Source of the DNA: an uncultured Bacteroidales bacterium
GTDB taxonomy: Bacteria; Bacteroidota; Bacteroidia; Bacteroidales; Paludibacteraceae
Assembly (NCBI GenBank): GCA_900321605.1
Contig: ONWR01000003.1
Span: 1-64,000 of the forward strand
Reading direction: 5' to 3'
Length of the DNA: 64,000 nt
The position numbers and the translations under genes were made by a program. Shown in pieces: positions 24,032-34,057 of the stretch. Below the pieces are notes generated by a model. The model saw only the letters and a program-made list of their open reading frames with translations, made no database searches and was not told the origin of the DNA. The first letter of the stretch is position 1. The number at the start of each line of letters is the position of its first letter.

Positions 24032-25660
24032 ATGAAAAAGATTTTCTTTCTGATAGCATCGTTGATGCTTAGTATAGGTATTCAAGCGCAGTTAGCATGG
24101 GATACCGAGATGACCAAAAATGATTTTGACAACGCCCAAACCGTTATTTCCAATACGAGTAATGTCAGTTTCTCCAACCCCGTATTAGGTTTAGGAGGCG
24201 GTTTGTCTATTGGTAAATTGACTCTAATTACTCCTTTTACGGACGAGTGTGTGATTGCTTTATCGCAGACAGGTGTGGCAGAGAAGCTCTCTTTTGCTTG
24301 GCAAGGTGGTAGTAGCGGTACGTTCAGCGTCTATCAGTCTGCTGACCATAATAACTGGTCTTTGCTGCTCACCAAGCAAGGTAACACCATCTCTACGGAC
24401 ACCAAGGAGGAGTTGGACTTGGCGACGACTACTCGCTATCTGAAATTCGAGGCATCCGCTCATACTGCGGTTGTATTCCGTAAGATCAAAGTGACGGAAC
24501 TCAAGGAGCTCTCCGCTTCTACGGATGAGTGGCCTTTCGGTAGCGGTATGGTGGATGATGCGGAAGGTCAGAAGAACGTGACGGTCACTTGGACCAATAT
24601 CGTAGCATCGGTCACTTCGACCGATTCGCATTTCTCGGCTTCGCTGACTACTGTAGGTCAGAAAAACCTCATCAATCAGACCACACAACTCACGATTCGT
24701 TATTCGCATTCGGAGGCAGGAGAGCATAGCGGTGAGATCGTCATTGCCGGAGAGGGACGCGAGGTACGTATCGCCGTGTCCGGTCAGACCAGCAAGTACG
24801 ACCAGACCCTTACGTGGATCCAAGACATCAATCAGTGCGTAGCGACCGATCATATCTCGTTCAATGCGTTCACGTCCTCTTCCTTGGATGTAGTCTATGA
24901 GAGTTCGGATGAGAGCGTAGCCTATGTAGAGGGTAACGAACTGGTGGTCGTTTGTGCCGGAGAGGTGACCCTTACCGCTACGCAGCCCGGTAACTATAAG
25001 TTCAATGCGGCGGAGTTTGTCTCCAAGAGTCTGACGATCATCAAAGCCGATCCGATGATCGGTGTGACGGTGGATGATCTGACGTATGGTCAGCCGCTCA
25101 GCGAGGCGCTTATCCATGAGACACTCGGTCAGGTGGAGGGCAGCTTCACGTGGCTTGAGATAGCTCCGGATTCAGTGCTTAACGCAGGAGACTATGCCCT
25201 CTCGTTGCTCTTCAAGCCTGCTGACAGTTGTGTCTATAACGAGCGTACGATCCCTGTTGGACTGCATGTGAACAAAGCGGTCCAGACGATTGTTTGGGAA
25301 GGTCAGGATACTGAACTCATGGTAGGTACCAACGTGCCATCTACGGCGCAGCTGAGTTCCGGTCTGCCGATCACCTATGCCTATACGTCTTGCCTATTGG
25401 CAATCGAGGAAGGTATTATCATTCCGGAGAACGAGGGCGAAGTGACGGTCGTAGCATACCATCCGGGTAATGAGAACTATCTGCCTACGACGGTGATCAT
25501 GGAGACCTTCACCATCACCCCGCAATCGGCTCCTACGGGTGTACAACAACAATTGTCGCCCGAACAGATCCGTCGGGCGAACAAATGGCTCCATGCCGGT
25601 AAGACGTATATCTCTTTCGAGGGAAAAGTATATGATGCGCAGGGCAAACTGCTGTATTGA
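24032..25660 (+). CDS. Secreted Ig-like/MBG-type repeat protein with C-terminal tail
   Basis: A 542-aa protein with signal peptide (cleavage near GIQAQ). A discoidin- or jelly-roll-like N-terminal domain to about residue 150 is followed by a stretch with CDPESC-type or Ig-like strands, and then segments resembling MBG/Ig-like repeats (YDQTLTWIQDIN; FNAFTSSSLDVVYESSDESV; PMIGVTVDDLTYGQPLSE; KAVQTIVWEGQD). The final 25 residues (YISFEGKVYDAQGKLLY) match the shared tail, so it is probably exported to the surface. It has its own promoter. Its stop codon directly abuts that of the convergent acetylesterase gene, and a perfect hairpin covers both stops. Confidence 0.75.
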   Translation: MKKIFFLIASLMLSIGIQAQLAWDTEMTKNDFDNAQTVISNTSNVSFSNPVLGLGGGLSIGKLTLITPFTDECVIALSQTGVAEKLSFAWQGGSSGTFSVYQSADHNNWSLLLTKQGNTISTDTKEELDLATTTRYLKFEASAHTAVVFRKIKVTELKELSASTDEWPFGSGMVDDAEGQKNVTVTWTNIVASVTSTDSHFSASLTTVGQKNLINQTTQLTIRYSHSEAGEHSGEIVIAGEGREVRIAVSGQTSKYDQTLTWIQDINQCVATDHISFNAFTSSSLDVVYESSDESVAYVEGNELVVVCAGEVTLTATQPGNYKFNAAEFVSKSLTIIKADPMIGVTVDDLTYGQPLSEALIHETLGQVEGSFTWLEIAPDSVLNAGDYALSLLFKPADSCVYNERTIPVGLHVNKAVQTIVWEGQDTELMVGTNVPSTAQLSSGLPITYAYTSCLLAIEEGIIIPENEGEVTVVAYHPGNENYLPTTVIMETFTITPQSAPTGVQQQLSPEQIRRANKWLHAGKTYISFEGKVYDAQGKLLY

Positions 25661-25669
25661 TTACAGCAG
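25649..25669. terminator. Perfect hairpin across two abutting convergent stop codons
   Basis: CTGCTGTA (25,649-25,656), 5-base loop, TACAGCAG (25,662-25,669). Both stops (25,658-25,660 forward; 25,661-25,663 reverse) lie in or beside the loop. It has no T-run on either side, so its activity as a two-way terminator is a guess. Confidence 0.6.
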
Positions 25670-26995
25670 TCTCTTGCCCTTCACGCGCAGTTCGCCTACT
25701 TCCAGACGTTTGCCTTTCTGCGGTTGACCATTGGAGTCATACCAAGGCAGAATACGAATATGCAGCGTCTCGCCTGCAGGTACTAAGATGGGTTGGCCGA
25801 GTTCGATCAACTCTTTTTTATTCTTCTTGAGTGCCGTGTTCTCGTAGATAGTAGTCACGCCTTTGAAACTCTCTCCGAAACCGTAGTTGATATGTATATT
25901 CATCCCTGCGCCGCCTTTGGCTTTGATGGGAACGGAGATGGACTCAATGACAAGTCCTTTCTTCTTCTCCGCAGCGATGGTGTATTCGATATAGCGGTTC
26001 GCTACCTCGTCTATCTCTCCGGCAGGCCAAAGACCGCCTGTCGGCATATAGGCTCGTTTGAGCGTTTCAAGGTTCGAGAGCTTAGTGGGTTGCAGCGTCT
26101 CGCTGAACGGTGTGCCTTTGGCAGCGAAAGCGGCTTTCTTGCCGGACTCCTCTATGCCTCGTGCATAGACAGCGTATTGCTCTTTAGAAGGGAAGACGAG
26201 CCAAGGGTGCATCTCAGCCAATTCGGGCGAGTTGATCATCAGTTCGTATGCCAAGCTTGCTACCACCATACCGCCTTCGGCAGAGGTGTGGGTCTTGTCG
26301 CCGCAGTTGAAATAATGGGTCATGCAGTACTCTTTGCCTTGCTGCTCAAAGAACTCGCGGCTCCGTTCGGTCATATCCAGAAACGGCACGCTCATCTCTT
26401 GTGCTACCTCCCGCATACAACGGACGTAGTTTTTATTAGTCGATGGTCCATTAGAGGGCGTTAGATCATGTCTGCCTTCGGCATTGATCTTACCGTCCTT
26501 GAAATACACACGGCAGATAGGGGACATCAGGATCGGTGTCACGCCTTTCTCTCGCGCCTCGCGGATATAGGTGCGCAGAAACTCCTTATAGATCGTGTTC
26601 GGCTCCGTGCCGCGCATGTCGGTCAGGGTATCCTTACCTTCGGCACGCAGACGGGCGTTCTGTTCGTACACATCCTCTCCTTTACATTTCTCGTCGTTAT
26701 GAGCAAACTGGATGATGAGGTAGTCGCCTTCGTGCATCTGGGTCTTGACGGACGGCCAGAGGTTATCCGTGGTGTAGAACGTACGGGTAGAAGCACCCGA
26801 TTTGCCACGGTTATTGACGGTGACGGAGTCGGGGTTGAAGAATGCTTGCAGGTACATACCCCATCCTCGTTTAGGGGTAGCAGCGGGTTTGTAGTCGGAC
26901 ATCGTACTGTCGCCTATCGTGTGTACACGTCTCGGGGCGGCTACCATACTAAGGCACATCGCGGAGAGTGCCAAGAGGGTCAAATGCTTATTCAT
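25661..26995 (-). CDS. Secreted rhamnogalacturonan acetylesterase (SGNH family)
   Basis: A 444-aa enzyme with signal peptide (MNKHLTLLALSAMCLSMVAA). SGNH motifs are HTIGDSTMSDY (catalytic Ser), VNNRGKSGAST, FAHND and GDKTHTSAEG (Asp/His). It removes acetyl groups from rhamnogalacturonan I. It is a homologue of residues 20-575 of the fused enzyme at 3550, including the C-terminal beta domain (ageing as PAGEIDEVANRYIEY versus PTDEIDENANRYMDF), but lacks the pectinesterase half and the tail. The ATG at 26,995 is used, since the upstream extension would lie within the helicase gene; overlap with that gene is 8 bases. It is last in a minus-strand run. Confidence 0.92.
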   Translation of the reverse strand: MNKHLTLLALSAMCLSMVAAPRRVHTIGDSTMSDYKPAATPKRGWGMYLQAFFNPDSVTVNNRGKSGASTRTFYTTDNLWPSVKTQMHEGDYLIIQFAHNDEKCKGEDVYEQNARLRAEGKDTLTDMRGTEPNTIYKEFLRTYIREAREKGVTPILMSPICRVYFKDGKINAEGRHDLTPSNGPSTNKNYVRCMREVAQEMSVPFLDMTERSREFFEQQGKEYCMTHYFNCGDKTHTSAEGGMVVASLAYELMINSPELAEMHPWLVFPSKEQYAVYARGIEESGKKAAFAAKGTPFSETLQPTKLSNLETLKRAYMPTGGLWPAGEIDEVANRYIEYTIAAEKKKGLVIESISVPIKAKGGAGMNIHINYGFGESFKGVTTIYENTALKKNKKELIELGQPILVPAGETLHIRILPWYDSNGQPQKGKRLEVGELRVKGKRLL

Positions 26996-28250
26996 GACGG
27001 TTGTTTTTAGGGTTCTTATTCGGTTTCTTACCGTGCCGGAAACCTCCCGAACGGTGGAAACGGTTCTTGTTGGGACGGTTGTTACTGCGTCCGGCATAGG
27101 CGTTGTCGTCCGGCGCTTCGCCGAGTGCTTCGGGGATAGGCAGACGTTCGATTTCTTTTTTGAGGAACTGCTCAATACGTGCCCAAGGTCGTGCCTCTTC
27201 CGGCGAGACAAGGGTCACCGCTTCGCCGCTGTTCTCTGCTCGCGCAGTACGACCGATACGATGGACGTAGTCTTCAGGATCATGCGGCACATCGTAGTTG
27301 ATGACCAGCGGTACATCGGTCACGTCAATACCTCGGGAGACGACATCGGTTGCTACCAGCACGTCCACCTTGCCGTTTCGGAAATCAAGCATCACCTGAT
27401 CGCGTTCGTTCTGCTCCAAGTCACTGTGCATCGCACGTGCATCTATCTTGAGCGTCCGCAGGGTGCGGGTCAGGTCTTTGACCCGCTGTTTCTTTCCGGC
27501 GAAGATGATCACTTTCTTGAGGTTCTTGCCCTGCAGAGCCAGTTGCACGAACCCGGGTTTCTGTCCCTCATAGAGCCGCGCGCACATCTGGTGGATCGTC
27601 TCCGGCGGACGAGAGACCGCTATCTGCACCTCCACCGGATCACGCATGATCGCTTTCGCCATCTGACGAATCTTAGGAGGCATGGTGGCGGAGAACATAA
27701 TCGTCTGACGGTCGGCAGGCAGTTTGCGAACGATGGTCATGATGTCGTCATAGAATCCCATATCGAGCATTCGGTCTGCCTCATCGAGGATGAAATACTT
27801 GACGCCGGAGAAATCGATGTCGTATATATTCATTTGGCTGAGGAGTCGTCCCGGTGTAGCGATGACCACGTCGGCACCGCGTTGCAGTCCCGTCACCTGC
27901 GTACCCCATGCCCCATTATCCTTACCGCCGTAGATAGCTACGGACGAGAAGGGTACGTAAAAACCGAATCCCTCTATCTGCTGGTCTATCTGCTGCGCTA
28001 ACTCACGCGTAGGCGCCATGATGATCGCGTTCAGTTTGTCGGGATCATGGTCATCGTAGGCGAGGTTAGTGAGTAAAGGCAGGATATACGCAGCCGTCTT
28101 ACCGGTACCCGTCTGGGCACAAGAGATGACGTCCTTGCGATCCAAGATCACCGGAATCGTCTTTTCCTGCACAGGGGTACACTCATCGAAATGCATGTCC
28201 CACAATGCATCCAATACCTCGTCAGAAAGTGCTAATTCATCAAAATACAT
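26988..28250 (-). CDS. DEAD-box ATP-dependent RNA helicase (RhlE-like)
   Basis: A 420-aa cytoplasmic RNA helicase. Motifs: AQTGTGKTAAY (I), PTRELAQQ (Ia), TPGRL (Ib), DEADRMLDMGF (II), SATMP (III), RGIDV and HRIGRTARAENSG (V, VI). The C-terminal 45 residues are basic and Asn-rich (RPNKNRFHRSGG), an RNA-binding tail. It acts in RNA remodelling, often cold or ribosome related. The ATG at 28,250 follows AAGGAC; the TTG six codons upstream is in the previous gene's end. Gap to the epimerase gene is 5 bases. Confidence 0.93.
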   Translation of the reverse strand: MYFDELALSDEVLDALWDMHFDECTPVQEKTIPVILDRKDVISCAQTGTGKTAAYILPLLTNLAYDDHDPDKLNAIIMAPTRELAQQIDQQIEGFGFYVPFSSVAIYGGKDNGAWGTQVTGLQRGADVVIATPGRLLSQMNIYDIDFSGVKYFILDEADRMLDMGFYDDIMTIVRKLPADRQTIMFSATMPPKIRQMAKAIMRDPVEVQIAVSRPPETIHQMCARLYEGQKPGFVQLALQGKNLKKVIIFAGKKQRVKDLTRTLRTLKIDARAMHSDLEQNERDQVMLDFRNGKVDVLVATDVVSRGIDVTDVPLVINYDVPHDPEDYVHRIGRTARAENSGEAVTLVSPEEARPWARIEQFLKKEIERLPIPEALGEAPDDNAYAGRSNNRPNKNRFHRSGGFRHGKKPNKNPKNNRHE

Positions 28251-28255
28251 TGTCC

Positions 28256-29833
<1,578 letters not shown>

Positions 29834-29857
29834 ATTGGTGATTTACTATTTTCGTTT

Positions 29858-31489
29858 TTAGGGTTGAGGGATGTCCTTCTCCTTGCGCTTCCGCTGGAAA
29901 AGACGGCTGAGCCGTTTGCGGAGCTTCTCGCGCATCTGAGCTCTCCAGAGTGCATCTTCCTCCGCTTCATTGGTCATCTGTTTGTAGGTAGCTTCGGCGT
30001 CGGTATCGCTGATGACGAGCAGTTGGTCGCCTACCTGCAGTTCACTTGAACCGGTCGGCACGAAGAAATCCTCTCCCCGACGTACCATCACGATGAGCGT
30101 GTGAGGCGGTAGATCTATCTCGCGAGGAGTGTTTCCTTTGGATAACAGTTGATCTGTCACCTCTACCTCTCGTGCCGAAGACTGTATCTCGTCCGGCAGA
30201 TCCAGATCGAAATGCTCCAACGAACGCGATTCTCGTCCGGGGGTGTCCAACGCTAATTTTTTCGCCATATTTGTCAGTGTGGTACCTTGTATCAGCAGCG
30301 AGACGATCGTGCAGAGGAAGACCACATTGAAGATCAGATCTGCATAAGGAATACCATTGGCTTTGCACATGATAGCGAAGATGATCGGCACGGCACCTTT
30401 GAGTCCTACCCAGCTGAGCATGATACGGTCTCTTTGTCCGAACTGACGGCGGAAAGGCAGCATACACAGCCACACAGCTAACGGTCTGGAGATAAAGATC
30501 ATCACGATACTGATGATCAGACAAGGGATCCATACGCGGTAACGGAACAGTTCCGCCGGCTCTACCATCAGTCCAAGCATCAGGAACATCGCCAACTGAC
30601 TGAGCCAAGTCAGACCGTTGAAGAACGACTTGGTCTGCCTTTTGCGGGTGAACTTATTATTACCGATGATCAAACCGCCTACGTACACGGCGAGATAGGT
30701 GTTACCTTCGAGGTAGTAGGTGATGGAGAAGATGAAGATACAAGCCGTTAGGATCATCACGGGGTATAGCGATTCGTTGCCAAGTTTGACACGGCGCATG
30801 AGCTGTACCAAGCCTTCACCGAAAGCCAAACCGAGCACGGTACCCATCACTAACTGCACGACGATCGTCTGAATGATTGGCAGCGAATCAACGGGACGGG
30901 TCAAACCCACAAACGTGTTGACACTCAGTACGACTCCGATGAGGGTAGTGGTCAGTACGTACGCCATCGGGTCATTGGCACCGGATTCCAACTCGAGCAA
31001 GGGACGCAGGTTGTGCTTCAGACCGATGCCGTTGGTACGGAGAACGGAGAAGACACTGGCACTATCGGTACTCGACATCGTAGCCGCCATCAGCAGCGCT
31101 AACCAGATAGAGACCGTCACCACGGCATTAAGCCAACTGAAGATATAATAGATGATCACGCCCGTGATAGCACAAGTCAGCAGCACACCGAGGGTAGCTA
31201 AGGTGATACCGGGCAGCAATACCGAACGGATGTCATTCAGCTTGGTCTCCAAACCGCCGGTGAAAAGGATGATACACATCGCTACGGTACTCAAGGCTTG
31301 TGCCGTGTCGGTGTCTATCTCCAATGAGTTGGTGCCTAACAACGAAGCGGTTGTGTTCGAACCGAAGATAACACCCACTACCAAGAACAGCAGCAGGGCA
31401 GGGACTCCGTATTTATAACCGATCTTGTCCGCAAAGATACTGATGAAGAACAGCAGCGACAAGAGCAAAAGGATAAACTCAACGTGCAT
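29858..31489 (-). CDS. nhaP2: K+/H+ (CPA1-type) antiporter with RCK_C domain
   Basis: A 543-aa membrane protein. About 12-13 helices of the Na_H_Exchanger fold (start HVEFILLLLSLLFFISIFADKIG, shown in part; a helix with TMSSTDSASVFSVLR carries the ion-site Asp; LESGANDPMAYVL) are followed by a TrkA-C/RCK_C domain at about 455-510 (LPPHTLIVMVRRGEDF, VGDQLLVISD). It exports K+ or Na+ for protons. The C-terminal about 30 residues are Lys/Arg rich. It lies 1 base after the thioredoxin-like gene. Confidence 0.9.
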   Translation of the reverse strand: MHVEFILLLLSLLFFISIFADKIGYKYGVPALLLFLVVGVIFGSNTTASLLGTNSLEIDTDTAQALSTVAMCIILFTGGLETKLNDIRSVLLPGITLATLGVLLTCAITGVIIYYIFSWLNAVVTVSIWLALLMAATMSSTDSASVFSVLRTNGIGLKHNLRPLLELESGANDPMAYVLTTTLIGVVLSVNTFVGLTRPVDSLPIIQTIVVQLVMGTVLGLAFGEGLVQLMRRVKLGNESLYPVMILTACIFIFSITYYLEGNTYLAVYVGGLIIGNNKFTRKRQTKSFFNGLTWLSQLAMFLMLGLMVEPAELFRYRVWIPCLIISIVMIFISRPLAVWLCMLPFRRQFGQRDRIMLSWVGLKGAVPIIFAIMCKANGIPYADLIFNVVFLCTIVSLLIQGTTLTNMAKKLALDTPGRESRSLEHFDLDLPDEIQSSAREVEVTDQLLSKGNTPREIDLPPHTLIVMVRRGEDFFVPTGSSELQVGDQLLVISDTDAEATYKQMTNEAEEDALWRAQMREKLRKRLSRLFQRKRKEKDIPQP

Positions 31490-31490
31490 C

Positions 31491-31916
31491 TTATTCCTTG
31501 TTTCCTAACAAAAACTCATCAATGATCTTCACTATCTCCTCCTTGGGGTACAGTCCTTTGAGCAACATCGGCTTGCCCTCTACCGGTATGTATAATACCT
31601 GCGGAATAGAGCTGATATTGAACACGTACGCTAACTCGCGTTCACGCTCGGTGTCGGCTTTGTAGAACGTCACTTGGTCGCAGTATTTCTGACTCATCTC
31701 CTCCATGATCGGAGCAAGACGTTTACAGGGACCGCACCAAGTGGTGTAGAAATCAATAACACAAGGCTTATTGCCTTTGTACTTCCAATCTTTCTCTGAT
31801 TTGTAGTCAAAAATACGCGCACGGAACTGCTCCGTGGTGATGTACACTACGTCCTCTGCCATGCTCGGCAAGGCAATCAGAACGCATAAAATGGTAATAA
31901 AAATATTCTTTTGCAT
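31491..31916 (-). CDS. Secreted thioredoxin-like protein
   Basis: A 141-aa protein with signal peptide (MQKNIFITILCVLIALPSMA). The thioredoxin active site DFYTTWCGPCKRLAP and the cis-proline segment SSIPQVLYIP are present, so it is a complete redox fold acting in the periplasm as a disulfide reductase or isomerase. The start at 31,916 gives a good signal peptide; an upstream in-frame start would extend into the heptamer island. It lies between ribD and the antiporter gene. Confidence 0.9.
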   Translation of the reverse strand: MQKNIFITILCVLIALPSMAEDVVYITTEQFRARIFDYKSEKDWKYKGNKPCVIDFYTTWCGPCKRLAPIMEEMSQKYCDQVTFYKADTERERELAYVFNISSIPQVLYIPVEGKPMLLKGLYPKEEIVKIIDEFLLGNKE

Positions 31917-31935
31917 ACTACTATAGTTTTCTCCT

Positions 31936-31970
31936 TTCAACTATCAACTTTCAACTATCAACTTTCACCA
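31936..31970. repeat. Heptamer island, WTCAACT, 5 units
   Basis: Five units fill the gap between thioredoxin-like gene and ribD and supply the last codons of ribD (KVDS). Confidence 0.92.
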
Positions 31971-33030
31971 AAGTGTATAGTCTATTTCCGTCAAAAGTCT
32001 CGAATTCATCGGGTAAATCAATCTTCGGTGCCGGTACTCCTTCGCCGATCTTCAGGTCGGGTGCTACCTCTACATGTATCTCGTCCCATATACCGGTCTG
32101 CAATATATGTGCCAAAAGTGTTGTGCCGCCTTCCACGAGGATCGAATGGATATTCCGCTTCGCCAAATCCTCCAATATATACGGCCAATCTGTCCTGTCT
32201 CTATAAACAATCACCGGCTCAATCCCGTGGTAATCCGAAGCCCCTCCCCAAATCCTTGCGTCATCCGGTATGCGGTGATGCCGGTCAAGGGTCACACGAA
32301 TAGGGTTTCGTCCTTCCCAATGGGTATTGAGCAGTCTCGGGTTATCCATCAGCACGGTGTTGGTACCTACCATGATCGCCATGTTCTCTGCCCGCATCTT
32401 ATGTACCAGTTTCTTCGTCTCCGGTGTCGATATCGTCAATGCACCATTGAGGTGTAATTTTGAATTTTTAATTTTTAATTTTGAATTCTGACGGTTTCCA
32501 TCGATGAAACCGTCAGCTGTCTGTGCCCATTTGAGCGTGACGTAAGGTCTTTTTTTCTCGTATAGACAAAGGAATCGTTTGTTCAACTCGCGGCATTCTT
32601 TCTCCAACACGCCTACCACCACTTCGATTCCGGCATCCCGTAACATCTGCACCCCTTTGCCTGCTACCAGCGGGTTCGGGTCTAACATCCCGACTACCAC
32701 ACGTCCTACGCCTTCCTCGATAATCAGTTTCGCGCAAGGCGGCGTCTTCCCGTAATGACTGCACGGCTCAAGGCTGACAAATAGCGTGCAAGTAGAAAGG
32801 TCTGAATACTGACTTCTGAATTCTGAATTCTCAAAATGCTTAAAGCAGTTCACTTCCGCATGCCCTTCACCATACCGTTCGTGCCACCCTTCTGCAAGGA
32901 TAACCTCGGAAGAGTCGGGGTTAGGCTTCCCTACCAAAACTGCCCCGACCATAGGGTTCGGTGCTACGAAATACTCCCCTCGACGGGCGATTTCGATGCA
33001 ATGTGCAATATATTTTTCGTAATTATTCAC
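31951..33030 (-). CDS. ribD: Riboflavin biosynthesis deaminase/reductase
   Basis: A 359-aa bifunctional enzyme: deaminates and reduces the pyrimidine intermediate of riboflavin synthesis. The N-terminal deaminase has zinc ligands in GHAEVN and LEPCSHYGKTPPC (residues about 50-95); the C-terminal reductase has VGTNTVLMDNPRL and LVEGGTTL. There is no ATG near the expected start; GTG at 33,030 (or TTG 33,033) is used. Two heptamer islands are translated inside: ENSEFRSQYSDL between the deaminase HAE and PCxxC motifs (an unusually sensitive place) and NSKLKIKNSKL at the domain junction. Its promoter appears to lie inside divergent prmC. Confidence 0.92.
   Translation of the reverse strand: MNNYEKYIAHCIEIARRGEYFVAPNPMVGAVLVGKPNPDSSEVILAEGWHERYGEGHAEVNCFKHFENSEFRSQYSDLSTCTLFVSLEPCSHYGKTPPCAKLIIEEGVGRVVVGMLDPNPLVAGKGVQMLRDAGIEVVVGVLEKECRELNKRFLCLYEKKRPYVTLKWAQTADGFIDGNRQNSKLKIKNSKLHLNGALTISTPETKKLVHKMRAENMAIMVGTNTVLMDNPRLLNTHWEGRNPIRVTLDRHHRIPDDARIWGGASDYHGIEPVIVYRDRTDWPYILEDLAKRNIHSILVEGGTTLLAHILQTGIWDEIHVEVAPDLKIGEGVPAPKIDLPDEFETFDGNRLYTLVKVDS
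32458..32492. repeat. Heptamer island in ribD, TTTTKAA, 5 units
   Basis: Five 7-bp units encode NSKLKIKNSKLHL (7-residue periodic) between the deaminase and reductase domains. Confidence 0.92.
32801..32835. repeat. Heptamer island in ribD, TCTGAAT, 5 units
   Basis: Five 7-bp units, same family as 2449-2483, translated as ENSEFRSQYSD between the two zinc-ligand motifs of the deaminase domain. Confidence 0.9.
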
Positions 33031-33035
33031 CAAAA

Positions 33036-33067
33036 TTTGTTTATTTGATTTTTTTGTTGTAATTTTG
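33036..33067 (+). promoter_or_regulatory. Promoter of prmC-recX
   Basis: TTTGT at 33,036-33,040, 19 bases, TAATTTTG at 33,060-33,067. Confidence 0.85.
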
Positions 33068-33119
33068 CAGCGAATTTGAAAAAGTAATTGTTTTTAATTG
33101 TTGACCATTGTTGACCCCA

Positions 33120-33161
33120 AAATGTCAAATATCCAATCTCAAATTTCAAATATCCAATCCG
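33120..33161. repeat. Heptamer island at prmC start, AAATNTC/CAATCTC, 6 units
   Basis: Six 7-bp units in which the prmC start codon itself (33,122-33,124) lies; translation gives MSNIQSQ ISNIQSA. A CCGCC/GGCGG hairpin (33,159-33,173) follows at once. The same unit family occurs in the BspA paralogue at 46,973-47,007. Confidence 0.93.
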
Positions 33162-34057
33162 CCTTGCAGGCGGCTTATCCGGCAGATGAAGCTAATGCCT
33201 TAGCTTGGTGGATTGCGGAAGAACTGACCGGTCTTAGTCGTACCGAATTGCAATTTGGGTGCAAAGGTACAAATTTTTCTTCACATATGCAAGAAATCGA
33301 GACAATAATCGACAGATTATTGCATTTTGAGCCTATTCAGTACATCTTTGGGCATACTTTATGGAACGGATTAGATCTTAAGGTCACTCCTTCGACCCTT
33401 ATTCCCCGTCCCGAAACCGCCGAACTGGTGGAACGTATAAATGAGAAAATGCTAAATGACCAACGACCAACGACTAATGACCAACGACCAACGACTGTCT
33501 TGGACATCGGCACCGGTTCCGGTTGTATAGCTATAGCTCTCAAGAAAGCGCATCCCGAATGGTCTGTGACCGGTATAGACATCTCCCCCGAAGCCATCGA
33601 AGTAGCAAAAGAGAATGCCCGCCGCAATAATGTCGATGTGCATTTCGAAGTCGCAGATATTTTCTCTGACCAAATGACCAAATATCTCAATAAATGGTAC
33701 ATGGTAAATGACCAAATGGTAAATGAGAAAATGGTAAATATCGTCGTCTCTAACCCTCCCTATATCTGTGAGAGCGAAAAAGTCTCGATGAAATCGAATG
33801 TTTTGGACTATGAGCCCTCTACTGCCCTCTTTGTTCCCGACTCCGATCCCTTGCTCTTCTACCGACGCATCGCAGAACTCTTCTTCCGTACACCATACAC
33901 CATACACCGTACACCAAAATACCTCTTCTTCGAAATCAACGAAGCCTACGGACCTCAATTATCCGCCATGCTGAGCGGATTAGGTTACACCGATATACAA
34001 ATTCACAAAGATATTTATGGCAAAGACCGAATTATCGAAGCTCGAATGGCTCGCTAA
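33122..34057 (+). CDS. prmC: Peptide chain release factor glutamine methyltransferase
   Basis: A 311-aa SAM enzyme (HemK/PrmC) that methylates the glutamine of the GGQ motif in release factors. The N-terminal helical domain ends at EPIQYIFG; RPETAELV, the SAM motif VLDIGTGSGCIAIAL and the catalytic NPPY (VVSNPPYI) are intact. Remarkably, four heptamer islands are translated: at the N terminus, between RPETAELV and VLDIG (NDQRPTT twice), just before NPPY (MVNDQMVNEKMVN) and near the end (FRTPYTIHRTPK). An antisense promoter lies at codons 47-57. The gene overlaps recX by 41 bases. Confidence 0.93.
   Translation: MSNIQSQISNIQSALQAAYPADEANALAWWIAEELTGLSRTELQFGCKGTNFSSHMQEIETIIDRLLHFEPIQYIFGHTLWNGLDLKVTPSTLIPRPETAELVERINEKMLNDQRPTTNDQRPTTVLDIGTGSGCIAIALKKAHPEWSVTGIDISPEAIEVAKENARRNNVDVHFEVADIFSDQMTKYLNKWYMVNDQMVNEKMVNIVVSNPPYICESEKVSMKSNVLDYEPSTALFVPDSDPLLFYRRIAELFFRTPYTIHRTPKYLFFEINEAYGPQLSAMLSGLGYTDIQIHKDIYGKDRIIEARMAR
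33262..33293 (-). promoter_or_regulatory. Minus-strand promoter inside prmC, probably for ribD
   Basis: On the minus strand CTTGC (complement of 33,289-33,293), 19 bases, TACCTTTG (complement of 33,262-33,269). The flank GGGTGCAAAGGTA is the same as at the udk and sensor promoters. It points to ribD about 230 bases away and no other promoter is seen for ribD. Confidence 0.75.
33440..33499. repeat. Heptamer island in prmC, GACCAAC/GACTAAT, 6 units
   Basis: 33,458-33,499 is six exact 7-bp units with a related leader. The translation is NDQRPTT twice, immediately before the SAM-binding motif. Confidence 0.95.
33668..33740. repeat. 7/8-bp repeat island in prmC, GACCAAAT and GGTAAAT units
   Basis: Two GACCAAAT units, a short gap, then alternating GGTAAAT and GACCAAAT/GAGAAAAT units, in frame just before the catalytic NPPY codons. 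Confidence 0.9.
33888..33915. repeat. Heptamer island in prmC, RTACACC, 4 units
   Basis: Four 7-bp units translated as RTPYTIHRTP near the C terminus. Confidence 0.92.

Noticed and set aside
26919-28001. 360-aa frame opposite the DEAD-box helicase
   Set aside because: The helicase on the other strand has all its motifs; this frame has none and starts inside another gene.
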